Position numbers and translations under genes: made by a program. Positions 51,801-59,531 of a stretch of 64,000 nucleotides of DNA are shown here, in pieces. Location of the stretch: the NCBI RefSeq assembly GCF_018130385.1, contig NZ_JAFCLU010000015.1, positions 1 through 64,000 of the forward strand. Reading direction: 5' to 3'. Under the pieces are notes generated by a model. It did no database searches, was not told the DNA's origin, and was given only the letters and a program-made list of their open reading frames with translations. Each line of letters starts with the position of its first letter. Within the stretch, counting starts at the first letter, position 1. This DNA is from Bradyrhizobium sp. AUGA SZCCT0283. GTDB taxonomy: Bacteria; Pseudomonadota; Alphaproteobacteria; Rhizobiales; Xanthobacteraceae.

Positions 51801-52357
51801 AGGCCCATCTCGATCATTTCATGGATGCTGGAGGGATAGAGGTAAGGCATCAACGCGGAGATGAAGGCGTGGTCCGACTGATGCGGGACGGTCGAAGACT
51901 TTGCGCCGTGGTCGTCGCCTGCAAGGACGAGCACGCCGCCATTTTTGGCTGAGCCCGCGGTATTGCCGTGCCTGAAGACGTCGCCGCAGCGGTCGACGCC
52001 GGGACCCTTGCCGTACCAGATGCCGACCACGCCATCATATTTGGCGCCGGGCGAGAGGTTGAGCTGCTGCGAGCCCCAGATCGCGGTCGCCGCGAGGTCC
52101 TCGTTCACGCCGGGCTGGAACTTGATGTTGTATTGTTCGAGGTGTTTTCGCGCTGCGAAGAGCTGCTGGTCATAACCGCCCAAGGGAGACCCGCGATAGC
52201 CGGAAATGAAGCCTGCGGTGTTCAGCCCTGCAGCGCGGTCGCGGCGGATCTGCGCCATCGGCAGGCGGACCAGCGCCTGGATGCCGGTCAGGAAGATGTG
52301 CCCCGTACCCTGGGTGTATTTCTGATCGAGACTGATCGGACCCTGGTTGATTCCCAT
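48851..52357 (-). CDS. Indolepyruvate ferredoxin oxidoreductase, fused alpha-beta type
   Basis: The 1168-residue enzyme decarboxylates indolepyruvate and related aryl 2-oxo acids to acyl-CoA, reducing ferredoxin. It fuses the parts of IorA and IorB: an N-terminal pyrimidine-binding domain, the TPP-binding domain with GIGCHFMALWM and ANLGDGTYFHSG, a cysteine-rich segment with CEGCGDCSVQSNC and CNKDYSCIKGFCPS for Fe-S clusters, and a C-terminal gamma-type domain with GGVGGTGVLTIG. The strand and start (MGINQGPISLDQKYTQGTGH) match the family. It is of value where aromatic amino acids are used with low-potential electron carriers. Confidence 0.94.
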   Translation of the reverse strand: MGINQGPISLDQKYTQGTGHIFLTGIQALVRLPMAQIRRDRAAGLNTAGFISGYRGSPLGGYDQQLFAARKHLEQYNIKFQPGVNEDLAATAIWGSQQLNLSPGAKYDGVVGIWYGKGPGVDRCGDVFRHGNTAGSAKNGGVLVLAGDDHGAKSSTVPHQSDHAFISALMPYLYPSSIHEMIEMGLLGIAMSRYSGCWVGMKVITETVETTAEIDLTDEMTPFAIPTDFEMPPGGLNLRWPDDRYAQDLRLQDYKGYAAIAFARANKINRVTMDSPNARYGIMASGKSYEDIRQALRELGITEEVAAKIGLRLYKIGMPWPLEPEGVRNFAVGLEEIFIVEERREIVENQVKQELFNWRDDVRPRIVGKMDDHDKRFLTFAAELSVASLASSLTERLLRLNLNPEIAAMLRAKADWFNGRQATQMQAVAPVTRTPYFCSGCPHNTSTKVPEGSRAFAGIGCHFMALWMDRSTETYTHMGGEGVPWVGVAPFTKEEHVFANLGDGTYFHSGSLAIRQAIASGANITYKILYNDATAMTGGQHVDGELSPQQITFQLHAEGIRNIYLVSENPGAYPASEIAPGVKTAHRDDLDAVQRTCRTLKGTSAIVFVQTCAAEKRRRRKRGLMEDPARRVMINPAVCEGCGDCSVQSNCISVEPLETEMGRKRTINQSTCNKDYSCIKGFCPSFVTIDGGKPRRRAPASLGDTSLGDIGDLPEPASFPSLARPYNIAVGGVGGTGVLTIGALLGMAAHIEGKASMILDMSGLAQKGGAVLSHVRLSEHTADVTCSRIVTGTADLVLAADEVVAVSKDMVTLCESTRTVGIINSHVIPTADFILNRDFNFQSRKLNSVLETELRKDSSFFDFTKPAEALLGDSIATNIMMLGYAYQKGLLPLSAKAILQAIEVNGVSIKMNTQAFQLGRLAAADPARLEAMMKGQDEVVAPKTLDAMSLDEIIAHRSAHLTDYQNAALAERYRGLVKRVRDAATDGGYGDALPRAVAINYAKLLAYKDEYEVARLFTDGRFEKQLRDQFEGDFKFNFNLAPPILGGGKDALGRPKKRAFGAWMMPVFRTLAKLRFLRGTPFDIFGRSADRKLERDLIVAYEKDVATVLGLLSPVTHDIAVEILSLPDRIRGYGPVKEKAVQDAKARHAQLTADLANPPPAPRQIAAE

Positions 52358-52611
52358 TGCACCCTCTTGAGCCTTGACCGGGATGACTGTTTTTTAGCTA
52401 GTCATCTGAGCTTGTTAGAACCAGTCTATGTCGGATTTTCTTGCCCACGCACTACAAATCTCGCCCCCGAAGCCGCGCTTTCAAAGATCGCAACTTCGTG
52501 CCGGGAATAACGGCGCCGCTTTTCGGTTTGTGTCGTCCGGGAGCCTCGGCGCGAAACGGCATGACATCCCTCCTCTGTCCGCTTTCGCGCTATAACGCCC
52601 CAGGAGGCCAG

Positions 52612-53904
52612 ATGGTGCAGGGACCACGCCGGACAAAGCGGACGATTCTCGCTCGCGTGCTTTTGTGCACTGCGTTCGCGGTCGGCGAAGTCTTCGCGGT
52701 CAGCGAAGTCTTCGCGGTCAGCGAAGGCCATGCCCAGTCCAAGGTCGAGCCGACCGTCCAACCGACCGCCGAAGACATCGCGCGCGGCAAGGCGCTGGCC
52801 GACGCCGGCGACTGCGCAAGCTGCCATACCGCCGATCCCGCAAAACCGTTCGCCGGGGGCAAGCGGATCGATACCCCGTTCGGCGGCATCTATTCGCCCA
52901 ATCTGACGCCGGACCGCGAGACCGGCTTGGGTGCGTGGAGCGATGACGAGTTCTACCGCGCGTTACGGTTCGGCGTTGCCCGCGACGGCTCGCGCTATTA
53001 CCCGGCCTTCCCCTATCCGAACTTCACCAGGCTGACGCGCCAGGACATTTTTGCCATTCGCGCCTATCTGGCGACGCTGACACCGATGAGCCATGCGCCG
53101 CGTGCGCCCGAACTGCGCTGGCCGTTCAATTATCGTGTCGTGATGCGCGGCTGGAACTGGCTGTTCTTCAAGCCCGGCATTCTGATGCCGGACCAGCAGA
53201 AGAGCGCGGAGTGGAATCGCGGCCGCTATCTGGTCGAGGGCGTCGCGCATTGCGGCGCCTGCCATACGCCGAAGAACATGTTTGGCGCCGACAGACGGGG
53301 CCAGGCTTACGGTGGCGGGCGGGTCGCGGGCATGTTCGCGCCGCGGCTGGACGGCGCTGAGCGCGGCGGCCTGAAATCCTGGAGCGTGGAAGACATCACC
53401 GAATATCTGCAGAGCGGCCGCAACGCCAGGAGCCATGCCGGCGAATTGATGTCGGAGGTCGTGGTCAATTCGACCTCTGTCATGAGCGATGGGGATGTCA
53501 GAGCCATCGCGGTTTATTTGAAAGACCTGCCGGCCGGCGCGCCGGAGCCGAAGGTCACCCCGCCACAACCTTCGCAAATGGCCGCGGGCGAAAAGCTCTA
53601 CAATGGCGCCTGCATCGCCTGCCACGAAGCCGACGGCTCAGGCGCGCCGCGGATCTACCCGCCGCTGCCCGGCAACGCCAACCTGCAATCCGCCGACGCC
53701 TCGAGCACGCTGCGCATCATCCTCGACGGTGCGCAGACCTTAACGACGCCGCGCGCGCCCAACAAGGGATCGATGCCGGCCTACGCCGCGAAGATGACCG
53801 ACCAGGAGATTGCCGACGTGACGAACTACATCCGCAATGCCTGGGGCAATGCGGCGCCGCTGGTGACGGCAGATCAGGTCGCAAAGGCGCGGCGAGCGAA
53901 GTAG
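52612..53904 (+). CDS. Tri-haem cytochrome c, alcohol-dehydrogenase subunit type
   Basis: The 430-residue protein has three CxxCH haem sites: CASCH (residues 68-72), CGACH (about 220) and CIACH (about 340), each followed by a Met-rich stretch. This is the layout of the membrane cytochrome subunit of quinoprotein alcohol or aldose dehydrogenases, which passes electrons to ubiquinone. It has an export signal starting MVQGPRRTKRTILARVLLCT. The catalytic quinoprotein is not adjacent. The ATG at 52612 with CAGGAGG is chosen over an earlier frame. The signal region contains an 18-base tandem duplication. Confidence 0.9.
   Translation: MVQGPRRTKRTILARVLLCTAFAVGEVFAVSEVFAVSEGHAQSKVEPTVQPTAEDIARGKALADAGDCASCHTADPAKPFAGGKRIDTPFGGIYSPNLTPDRETGLGAWSDDEFYRALRFGVARDGSRYYPAFPYPNFTRLTRQDIFAIRAYLATLTPMSHAPRAPELRWPFNYRVVMRGWNWLFFKPGILMPDQQKSAEWNRGRYLVEGVAHCGACHTPKNMFGADRRGQAYGGGRVAGMFAPRLDGAERGGLKSWSVEDITEYLQSGRNARSHAGELMSEVVVNSTSVMSDGDVRAIAVYLKDLPAGAPEPKVTPPQPSQMAAGEKLYNGACIACHEADGSGAPRIYPPLPGNANLQSADASSTLRIILDGAQTLTTPRAPNKGSMPAYAAKMTDQEIADVTNYIRNAWGNAAPLVTADQVAKARRAK
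52685..52726 (+). repeat. 18-base tandem repeat in the cytochrome c signal region
   Basis: GCGAAGTCTTCGCGGTCA occurs at 52685-52702 and 52703-52720 with a third partial copy (GCGAAG). In the protein it gives EVFAVS-EVFAVS, six residues per unit, so the frame is kept. Confidence 0.85.
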
Positions 53905-53908
53905 CAAA

Positions 53909-54030
53909 CCCTCATGGTGCGGAGCGCGGACGCACGTCTCCGGACGATGCTTCGTATCGCCGGGAGAACCATGAGGCCACAGGCGGGCCTACATCTTTCG
54001 AGACGCGCTGCGCGCTCCTCAGGATGAGGA
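53909..54030. repeat. Palindromic intergenic repeat (family A, copy 2)
   Basis: CCTCATGGT at 53910-53918 pairs with ACCATGAGG at 53968-53976, and a CCTCAGGATGAGG hairpin lies near 54017-54029. Same arms as the copy at 41733. Confidence 0.7.
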
Positions 54031-54050
54031 TTAGTGGTACTGCGCGCAGC

Positions 54051-54689
54051 TTACCGCTCGCCGTTGAACACGAATTTCGGCATTTCCCATTTGTAGCGGA
54101 TCGCCAGCAGGCGCAGCGTGAGACCCAGCGCAAATGTCAGCGCGGTCCATAGCTGGTCATTGAGGTTGAGCCCGAACGCGGTGGCATAGAACAGTCCGGT
54201 CACGACGGAGACGCTGGCGTAGAGTTCGGCGCGAAACAGCAGCGGCACATCGTTGCAGAGAATGTCGCGCAGCACGCCACCGGCGCAGCCGGTGATCATG
54301 CCCGCCACGATCACGATCGGCAGCGAGGCGTTCATCTGCCAGGCGACATCGCAGCCGGCCATGGTGAAGACCACGAGCCCGATCGCATCCAGCACCAGAA
54401 ACGCCGTGTTGAGCCGGTGCACATGCCGCGCGACCAGGATGGTGACGAAGGCCGCGACCGCCGTCAGCGCGAGATAGGACGGGTTCTGCACCCAGACCAG
54501 CGGATAGTGCCCGAGCAACACGTCACGGATGGTGCCGCCGCCGAGCGCCGTAATACAGCCGAGCATGCATACGCCGGCCCAGTCCATGCTGCGGCGGCCC
54601 GCCGCGAGCGCGGCGGTCATCGCCTGCGCGGTCAGCGCCACATAGGACAGCAAATGCAGCACGGTATCGCTCGGTGGCAGGCTCCACAT
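54051..54689 (-). CDS. TRIC-type cation channel family protein (UPF0126)
   Basis: The 212-residue membrane protein has seven predicted helices in two repeats, each with a glycine-rich signature: GGGTIRDVLLGHYPLVWV and GGVLRDILCNDVPLLF. This is the bacterial TRIC/YadS family, homologous to the eukaryotic trimeric intracellular cation channels; its ion and role in bacteria are uncertain. The ATG at 54689 is used; the frame extends to 54737 with no conserved residues. Confidence 0.9.
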   Translation of the reverse strand: MWSLPPSDTVLHLLSYVALTAQAMTAALAAGRRSMDWAGVCMLGCITALGGGTIRDVLLGHYPLVWVQNPSYLALTAVAAFVTILVARHVHRLNTAFLVLDAIGLVVFTMAGCDVAWQMNASLPIVIVAGMITGCAGGVLRDILCNDVPLLFRAELYASVSVVTGLFYATAFGLNLNDQLWTALTFALGLTLRLLAIRYKWEMPKFVFNGER

Positions 54690-54824
54690 GGGCAACCTCA
54701 CATTGGGAACCCGGGGAATCACCGGTTCCAACATCACGGGGTTGCAACATTGGCGCGGAACATCCGCTCACGCCAACCATTGTCTTGCCGGTTAACCGCG
54801 GGATGCTAACGGAGGAACCTATTC

Positions 54825-55259
54825 ATGGCATACCAACCCAATCCGAACGATCCCTACCGCGCCGGCCTGAGCGATGAAGAAATCCGCCACCAGGCCCGCC
54901 TCAACAGTCTGGACAATGAGTTGCAGGCCGATTCCCCGCTCGCCGAAGGCTCTCCCAGCGGCGCCAAGGTCGCCATGTTCGCCGTTGCCATCGCGGTGGT
55001 GCTGGGCGCCCTGTTCTATGGCCTCAACAATACGACCGTGAACCAGGCAGGCACCTCGCCGGCCAACCAGACCGCACAGACGCAGCCGGCCAACCCCGCG
55101 GCGCCTCCGGGCATGCGTGACGTAACGCCCCGCAGCAACAACCAGCCGGGCACGACCACGGGTGCGGCACGGCCGCCGGCCACATCTCCGGCTCCGAGCA
55201 CGGACATGAACAAGGCGACCACGCCGCCGGCCGACAACGCGCCGGCCAGCAAGCAGTAA
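54825..55259 (+). CDS. Single-pass membrane protein with disordered C-terminal region
   Basis: The 144-residue protein has an acidic, soluble N-terminal segment (YRAGLSDEEIRHQARLNSLD), one membrane helix (VAMFAVAIAVVLGALFYGLN), and a long Pro/Ala/Thr/Asn-rich tail. GGAGG precedes the ATG. No family is recognised. A strong rho-independent terminator lies just after the stop. Confidence 0.65.
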   Translation: MAYQPNPNDPYRAGLSDEEIRHQARLNSLDNELQADSPLAEGSPSGAKVAMFAVAIAVVLGALFYGLNNTTVNQAGTSPANQTAQTQPANPAAPPGMRDVTPRSNNQPGTTTGAARPPATSPAPSTDMNKATTPPADNAPASKQ

Positions 55260-55281
55260 CAATCATCATCTGAAACGACGC

Positions 55282-55311
55282 GCAGCGGGCCGATCGGCCC
55301 GCTGCTTTTTT
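55282..55311 (+). terminator. Rho-independent terminator
   Basis: A 12-base perfect stem GCAGCGGGCCGA / TCGGCCCGCTGC (55282-55305) is followed at once by six T at 55306-55311. It ends the 144-residue membrane protein gene on the plus strand. Confidence 0.9.
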
Positions 55312-55330
55312 GTGGCCGAATAATTTGTGG

Positions 55331-56143
55331 CTAGCCAAACATCTTGTTGAGTTCGCCGCCGGGATAGCCGTTGGCGAATTCGGTGAACGTGCCCTGCTCC
55401 GCCATCTCCTTCGATGCCCTCATGAAGCCGGCCCACGCCATCCGAGCCAGCGCGCCGCCGACGCTGACGCGGCGGACGCCGAGATCGCCTGCAATCTTCA
55501 GCGACGGGCCGGATGCGCCGACCAGCAGATTGACGGGTTTTGGCGCGACCGCCTTCACGACCGCCGAAATCTCTTCAGGCGCAGCGATGCCGGGCGCATA
55601 GAGGCAATCGGCGCCGGCTTCGGCATAGGCGGTGAGCCGGTCGATCACGAGCTTCAGATCCTTCTGCCCGCGCAGGAACGCCTCGCAGCGGCCGGTGAGC
55701 ATGACGCCGCTATTGTCGGCATCGATCGCCTTGCGCGCCGCCCTGATGCGGTCGATGGCGAGCGCGCGATCGAACAGCGGATTTGCGTTGTCGCCGGTAA
55801 AATCCTCGATCGAAAGGCCGGCAACGCCGGTCTTCACGGCGCGCGCGACATTGACGCCGACCTTGTCCGGCTCGTGGGCAAAGCCGTCCTCGAAGTCGGC
55901 ATTGACGGGGATGTCGACCGCCGCGCAGATCGCGGCCAGATGATCGCAGACGTCGTCGACGGTAACGCGGTTGTCGGCCTTGCCAAGCGTCCAGGCAAAG
56001 CCCGCGCTGGTGGAAGCCAGCGCCTTGAAGCCGAGATGCTGCAAGGCTACCGCGCTGCCGACATCGAAGGGATTGGGGATGATGAAGCATCCGCTCTCGT
56101 GCAATTTCCTGAATGCGGCGCGCTTGTCAGCAGGTGTCAGCAT
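55331..56143 (-). CDS. Isocitrate lyase/PEP mutase family protein
   Basis: The 270-residue protein has the PEP-mutase/isocitrate lyase barrel: CFIIPNPFDVGSAVALQHLG, FKALASTSAGFAWTLG, IPVNADFEDGFA (metal-binding Asp/Glu) and GVAGLSIEDFTG. This group includes oxaloacetate decarboxylase-like enzymes and many with unknown activity; the substrate is not set by the sequence. The next gene on the strand encodes a NIPSNAP protein 69 bases away upstream. Confidence 0.86.
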   Translation of the reverse strand: MLTPADKRAAFRKLHESGCFIIPNPFDVGSAVALQHLGFKALASTSAGFAWTLGKADNRVTVDDVCDHLAAICAAVDIPVNADFEDGFAHEPDKVGVNVARAVKTGVAGLSIEDFTGDNANPLFDRALAIDRIRAARKAIDADNSGVMLTGRCEAFLRGQKDLKLVIDRLTAYAEAGADCLYAPGIAAPEEISAVVKAVAPKPVNLLVGASGPSLKIAGDLGVRRVSVGGALARMAWAGFMRASKEMAEQGTFTEFANGYPGGELNKMFG

Positions 56144-56211
56144 GGGTCGCTCCCCTCAATATTTGTTGGCGCCGCGTAGATAGGAATGCAACGCCCGTTC
56201 TGCCAGACGCC

Positions 56212-56520
56212 TCACGCCACGACCTTGCGCAGGAACGTCCGCTCCTCGGCGAGGATGAACCTGTTCTCCTCGGCGAAATTGAAATTGGCCATGCCTTCGC
56301 TGTCCGCCCGCAGCCGCTCCCGGTAGCTTTCATAGTCCGCCAGACTCTCGAACGAGATCAGCGCAAAGGCGATGTTGTTGGTGCCCTCATGCGGCATCCA
56401 GTAACCGAGCAGGTCGCCGCCGCATTTCGGGATGATGGTGAGCCAGTTCTTGGAATATTGCTCGAACAGAGCGCGCTTGAACGGATCGAGCTGGTAGCGG
56501 ATGAAAACGGTGATGGTCAT
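56212..56520 (-). CDS. NIPSNAP family protein
   Basis: The 102-residue protein is a dimeric alpha-beta barrel: MTITVFIRYQLDPFKRALFE opens it, then NWLTIIPKCGGDLLGYWMPH, FALISFESLADYESYRERLR and a final FILAEERTFLR. The fold is used in substrate binding or as small monooxygenase-like units; function is unknown. The longer upstream frame reads into the palindromic repeat at 56547-56624 and is not coding. Confidence 0.85.
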   Translation of the reverse strand: MTITVFIRYQLDPFKRALFEQYSKNWLTIIPKCGGDLLGYWMPHEGTNNIAFALISFESLADYESYRERLRADSEGMANFNFAEENRFILAEERTFLRKVVA

Positions 56521-56546
56521 GGCGGGGCTCCGGTCGTTGTAACCAT

Positions 56547-56624
56547 CATTGCGAGGAGCGAAGCGACGAAGCAATCCATTCCTCCGCTTGTGGCGGGATG
56601 GATTGCTTCGCTTCGCTCGCAATG
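56547..56624. repeat. Palindromic intergenic repeat (family F)
   Basis: CATTGCGAG at 56547-56555 pairs with CTCGCAATG at 56616-56624, and GCAATCCAT (56571-56579) with ATGGATTGC (56599-56607), forming a long hairpin between two divergent genes. Confidence 0.8.
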
Positions 56625-56693
56625 ACGGAGCTGATTTCTGAGAGCAGAGCATACCCGCTTGATCGACGTCGATGCTTCGGCTATCATCGAACT

Positions 56694-57392
56694 ATGAAAG
56701 CAGGCCCCGACATCGCCATGGTCGCCTCACTCGTCGGCGATCCCGCGCGCTCCAACATGCTGACCGCGCTGATGACCGGCCGCGCGCTGACCGCGAGCGA
56801 GCTGGCGCACCAGGCCGGCATCACGCCGCAGACCGCGAGTTCGCATCTGGCGAAACTCGAAGCCGGCGGCCTGATCGAGCCGGAAAAACAGGGCCGTCAC
56901 CGCTACTACCGTCTCACCGGCCCCGACGTCGCCCATGTGCTCGAAGGCCTTGCGGGCCTGGCGGAGCGCGCCGGCCACACCCGCGTGCGCACGGGACCGA
57001 AGGAGCCGGCGCTGCGCCGGGCGCGGATCTGCTACGACCATCTGGCCGGCGATCTCGGCGTGCAGATGCTCGACAGCCTACGCACGCAGCGGCTGGTCCG
57101 GCAAACAAAACAGGCGATCGAACTCACCGGCGAAGGCAAGCGCTTCATGGCTGAGGCGCTGCAGATCGACACGGAGGCGCTGGCGCATCCGCGAAGGCCG
57201 GTCTGCAAGGCCTGCCTCGACTGGAGCGAACGGCGGCACCACCTCGCCGGCACACTCGGCGCCGCGGTGATGAGCCGCTTCACCGAATTGAACTGGGCGG
57301 CGCGCGATCCCGCGCCGGGCAGCCGCGTTGTCAACTTCACCCGCACCGGCGAAAAACGCTTCGCGGCGCTGTTCGGCAACGTGCCGGAGTAA
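56694..57392 (+). CDS. ArsR family transcriptional regulator with extra C-terminal domain
   Basis: The first 90 residues form an ArsR winged helix: VASLVGDPARSNMLTALMTG, GRALTASELAHQAGITPQTA (recognition helix) and HLAKLEAGGLIEPEKQGRHR with the wing YYRL. A further 140 residues follow, with CKACLDWSERRHHLAG, which may bind a metal or effector through Cys and His. The ArsR domain alone is usually about 100 residues, so this is the longer type. The ATG at 56694 starts the conserved part. It is divergent from the NIPSNAP gene and may regulate it. Confidence 0.88.
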   Translation: MKAGPDIAMVASLVGDPARSNMLTALMTGRALTASELAHQAGITPQTASSHLAKLEAGGLIEPEKQGRHRYYRLTGPDVAHVLEGLAGLAERAGHTRVRTGPKEPALRRARICYDHLAGDLGVQMLDSLRTQRLVRQTKQAIELTGEGKRFMAEALQIDTEALAHPRRPVCKACLDWSERRHHLAGTLGAAVMSRFTELNWAARDPAPGSRVVNFTRTGEKRFAALFGNVPE

Positions 57393-57460
57393 CGCCCGCG
57401 TTTTGAACTTTTCAGGCGCGCGCGCAGACCAAGCGACATCTGCGCTTCGCCGGGAAATCC

Positions 57461-57970
57461 GTGAGCCGTCCGCTTCAAATCATTGCCGCCGCGCTGCTGT
57501 TCGCGTGCTACGCCCTGCCCGTCCGCGCAGAAGCTCCGCCAAAATTCGGCGACCACACGGTGAAGGTCTACACCGGCAAGCGCGCAAAACCGCGCCTCGA
57601 CCACGAGTTCTGGCGCGATCGCAGCGAAACCTACCGTGGGGCGATGGAAGACAACAAGGTGAACGCCGGCGGGCGCTACATCGTCGTCATCCTGCCCTGT
57701 GGTTCGGAATGCCAGGCACCGACATTCCTCGACGTCCGCTCGGGACGGATCACCCAGTTCTTCACCGTCTCCAGCTGGGGCGAAGTGCCTGATGATTTCG
57801 AGCCCGTGATCAGCCGGGCCGACAGCCGCCTCATCATGTTTCGCGGCAAGCGCAACGAGCAAGGCATCAACGGCAACCATTATTACCTGATCGACGACCG
57901 CGGCCAGTTGAAGCATCTCCACACGACGGACACCGGCGGCGATTTCAAAGCCGCGCTGAAGGCCGAATGA
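57461..57970 (+). CDS. Exported hypothetical protein, 169 residues
   Basis: The start is a GTG giving a signal peptide (SRPLQIIAAALLFACYALPV then RAEA). The mature part has one disulphide-like CGSEC pair (ILPCGSECQAPTFLD) and ends with HLHTTDTGGDFKAAL. I recognise no named domain; the pattern YIVVILPCG...V-R-S-G-R-I is typical of lineage-specific periplasmic proteins. It is the last gene before a stretch without genes. Confidence 0.65.
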   Translation: MSRPLQIIAAALLFACYALPVRAEAPPKFGDHTVKVYTGKRAKPRLDHEFWRDRSETYRGAMEDNKVNAGGRYIVVILPCGSECQAPTFLDVRSGRITQFFTVSSWGEVPDDFEPVISRADSRLIMFRGKRNEQGINGNHYYLIDDRGQLKHLHTTDTGGDFKAALKAE

Positions 57971-58204
57971 TACGGCCCGATCTCTGCAACAAATGAAGCT
58001 GCGCGGCCTTCACGACGCCTGGCGTCGGCATCATTACGCCCCTGCCATCTCGTCTTTCTGGAAGTACCGGCCAGGGACAGCGAACTGGTGCTCGGATTTT
58101 GGCCCTGGCTAGGCCCACGACAAATCACGACATTCATGTTCCATTCAGCTGTTCGTGACTAGGTTCCGAACCGTGCCGCCTTGCGGCCGAGAACGGGAGA
58201 AAGC

Positions 58205-58450
58205 ATGAAGTACCTTTTCGCAGCAGTTTTGGCCCTGGGCACCGTTGCCAGCTTCAGCGCGGCGGAAGCCGCGGGCGGATGCGGCCCCGGCTGGCATCGT
58301 GGCCCCTATGGTGGTTGCCAGCCCAATCGCCGGGCCGTTGTGGTTCGTCCAGCCCCTATCGTCGTGGCCCCTCCGGTCGTCGTGGTGCGGCCCGGCCGCG
58401 TGTGTCCTTACGGCACCGTGTGGCGCTATGGACGCTGCCGCGCTTACTGA
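58205..58450 (+). CDS. Small secreted GCG-type protein, 81 residues
   Basis: The protein has a signal peptide (MKYLFAAVLALGTVASFSAA) and the mature motif GGCGPGWHRGPYGGCQPNRR, followed by a Val/Pro-rich linker and CPYGTVWRYGRCRAY. It belongs to the group of small cysteine/glycine proteins with GCGxxxHRGxxGGC motifs that are common in Bradyrhizobium-type genomes. Function unknown; extracytoplasmic. A terminator follows after a tandem repeat. Confidence 0.8.
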   Translation: MKYLFAAVLALGTVASFSAAEAAGGCGPGWHRGPYGGCQPNRRAVVVRPAPIVVAPPVVVVRPGRVCPYGTVWRYGRCRAY

Positions 58451-58490
58451 TATTTCCAATGCACGACAAATATTTCCAATGCACGACAAA
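58451..58490 (+). repeat. Perfect 20-base tandem repeat before a terminator
   Basis: TATTTCCAATGCACGACAAA occurs twice without a gap (58451-58470 and 58471-58490), directly after the stop codon of the small secreted protein and overlapping the terminator stem. Confidence 0.9.
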
Positions 58491-58515
58491 GCCCCGCTCG
58501 CGCGGGGCTTTTTTT
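58488..58515 (+). terminator. Rho-independent terminator
   Basis: AAAGCCCCGC-TCG-CGCGGGGCTTT forms a stem of ten pairs (58488-58511), followed by a T run to 58515. It serves the small secreted protein gene on the plus strand. Confidence 0.9.
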
Positions 58516-58540
58516 ATTCCAAACAATCTCTGGCGACGCC

Positions 58541-58894
58541 TCACCAGTAACGACGGCGCCAGTAGCGGCGGCGCCAACGACGGCGGCGATGCCAGCCCCA
58601 ATGCCTGCGACGCCAACGGTGGCGGCGCCAACCCCAGTGCCGGCGACGCCAGCCCCAGTGCCGGCGGCCCCAGCCGCGATGACGGCCGCGGCCCCAGCGC
58701 ACTTCTTCCGGCGTGAGGCGATCGACCTCCTCGCCCGAAGTGACGGCGGGTTGGGCATCAGGATTGACGGGCAGTTTGGCGTCGTCGGCGAGCGGCGCCG
58801 GCATCAGCGGCGCGGCCTGCGCGCTCGCTGCAAGCGCGATACCGCCCGCGGCAAATCCAAAGGCGAGTTTCAGAAAGTGGCGGCGTTCCATCAC
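58541..58894 (-). CDS. Exported Arg/Trp-rich repeat protein, 117 residues
   Basis: The start (MMERRHFLKLAFGFAAGGIA) is a Tat-type signal with RRHFLK. After a linker ending DRLTPEEVRWGRGRHRGWGR, the last 50 residues are a run of Arg, Trp, His and Gly units of the type RRHWGWR, ending RRRYWRRRYW. The tail has a very high positive charge and periodic Trp. A role in binding nucleic acid, wall or membrane is possible; the function is unknown. The signal and conserved TPEEVRW suggest a true gene despite the repeats. Confidence 0.7.
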   Translation of the reverse strand: MMERRHFLKLAFGFAAGGIALAASAQAAPLMPAPLADDAKLPVNPDAQPAVTSGEEVDRLTPEEVRWGRGRHRGWGRRHWGWRRRHWGWRRHRWRRRHWGWHRRRRWRRRYWRRRYW

Positions 58895-59093
58895 ATCTCC
58901 TCCTCCGTCTGCTGGGTGCGAGAAAGAGAGTTTCGAGGTGCCGAGATGAACGCGCGGTGAATTGAGCGTTCAGGTTTGCTGCCAATCGAGTCGATCCAGA
59001 ATTTTTTCGCGTGCTGTTGCGCGCAGCGGAACATTTATCGCTGCTGCGGTATTTTTGCATCGCGCGTGCGTGACGGGCGGCGCGGCCTGCATC

Positions 59094-59411
59094 TCAAGCC
59101 GTGACCAACTCCTCGGCAAGCACCAGCACATCCCGCGTCCGCGTCACATCCGGCCAGTCGCGGTTGAAATCGGCGACCAGGCGCTTCAGCTCCGGTCCCT
59201 CGATCGCGCGATCGAGCGCGGTTTTGTCAGGGAATTGATACATCGCCTGGTGCAGCGAGGGTTCGGTGACGCTCCAATAGCGCCATGCCTTCACGGCCCC
59301 GAACGATTTCATGGCATCCGGCAGATGTTCGCGCGAATACCAGGTGTCGAACGCCTGACGTTTGGCGGGATCGGACACGGTGGCGCGGACGACGAAGACG
59401 GCTGCGGGCAT
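59094..59411 (-). CDS. Dimeric alpha-beta barrel protein, 105 residues
   Basis: The protein starts MPAAVFVVRATVSDPAKRQA then FDTWYSREHLPDAMKSFG, a pattern of small ferredoxin-like barrel proteins (EthD-type). It continues with AWRYWSVTEPSLHQAMYQF and ends LVLAEELVTA. The HLPDA segment is like that in EthD-type proteins. GGAGGAAATCCG gives the RBS. Function unknown. It is divergent from the glycerophosphodiesterase gene. Confidence 0.72.
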   Translation of the reverse strand: MPAAVFVVRATVSDPAKRQAFDTWYSREHLPDAMKSFGAVKAWRYWSVTEPSLHQAMYQFPDKTALDRAIEGPELKRLVADFNRDWPDVTRTRDVLVLAEELVTA

Positions 59412-59531
59412 CGGATTTCCTCCTGAGCATTGTTTTTGTTCGGCGCATGGTACCGGTTGCCTGCCACACGCAACTGTCACATGCTCCGTGATATCAAGAC
59501 CGCGCGCAACGCGTTATCCGAGGTGCCACCC

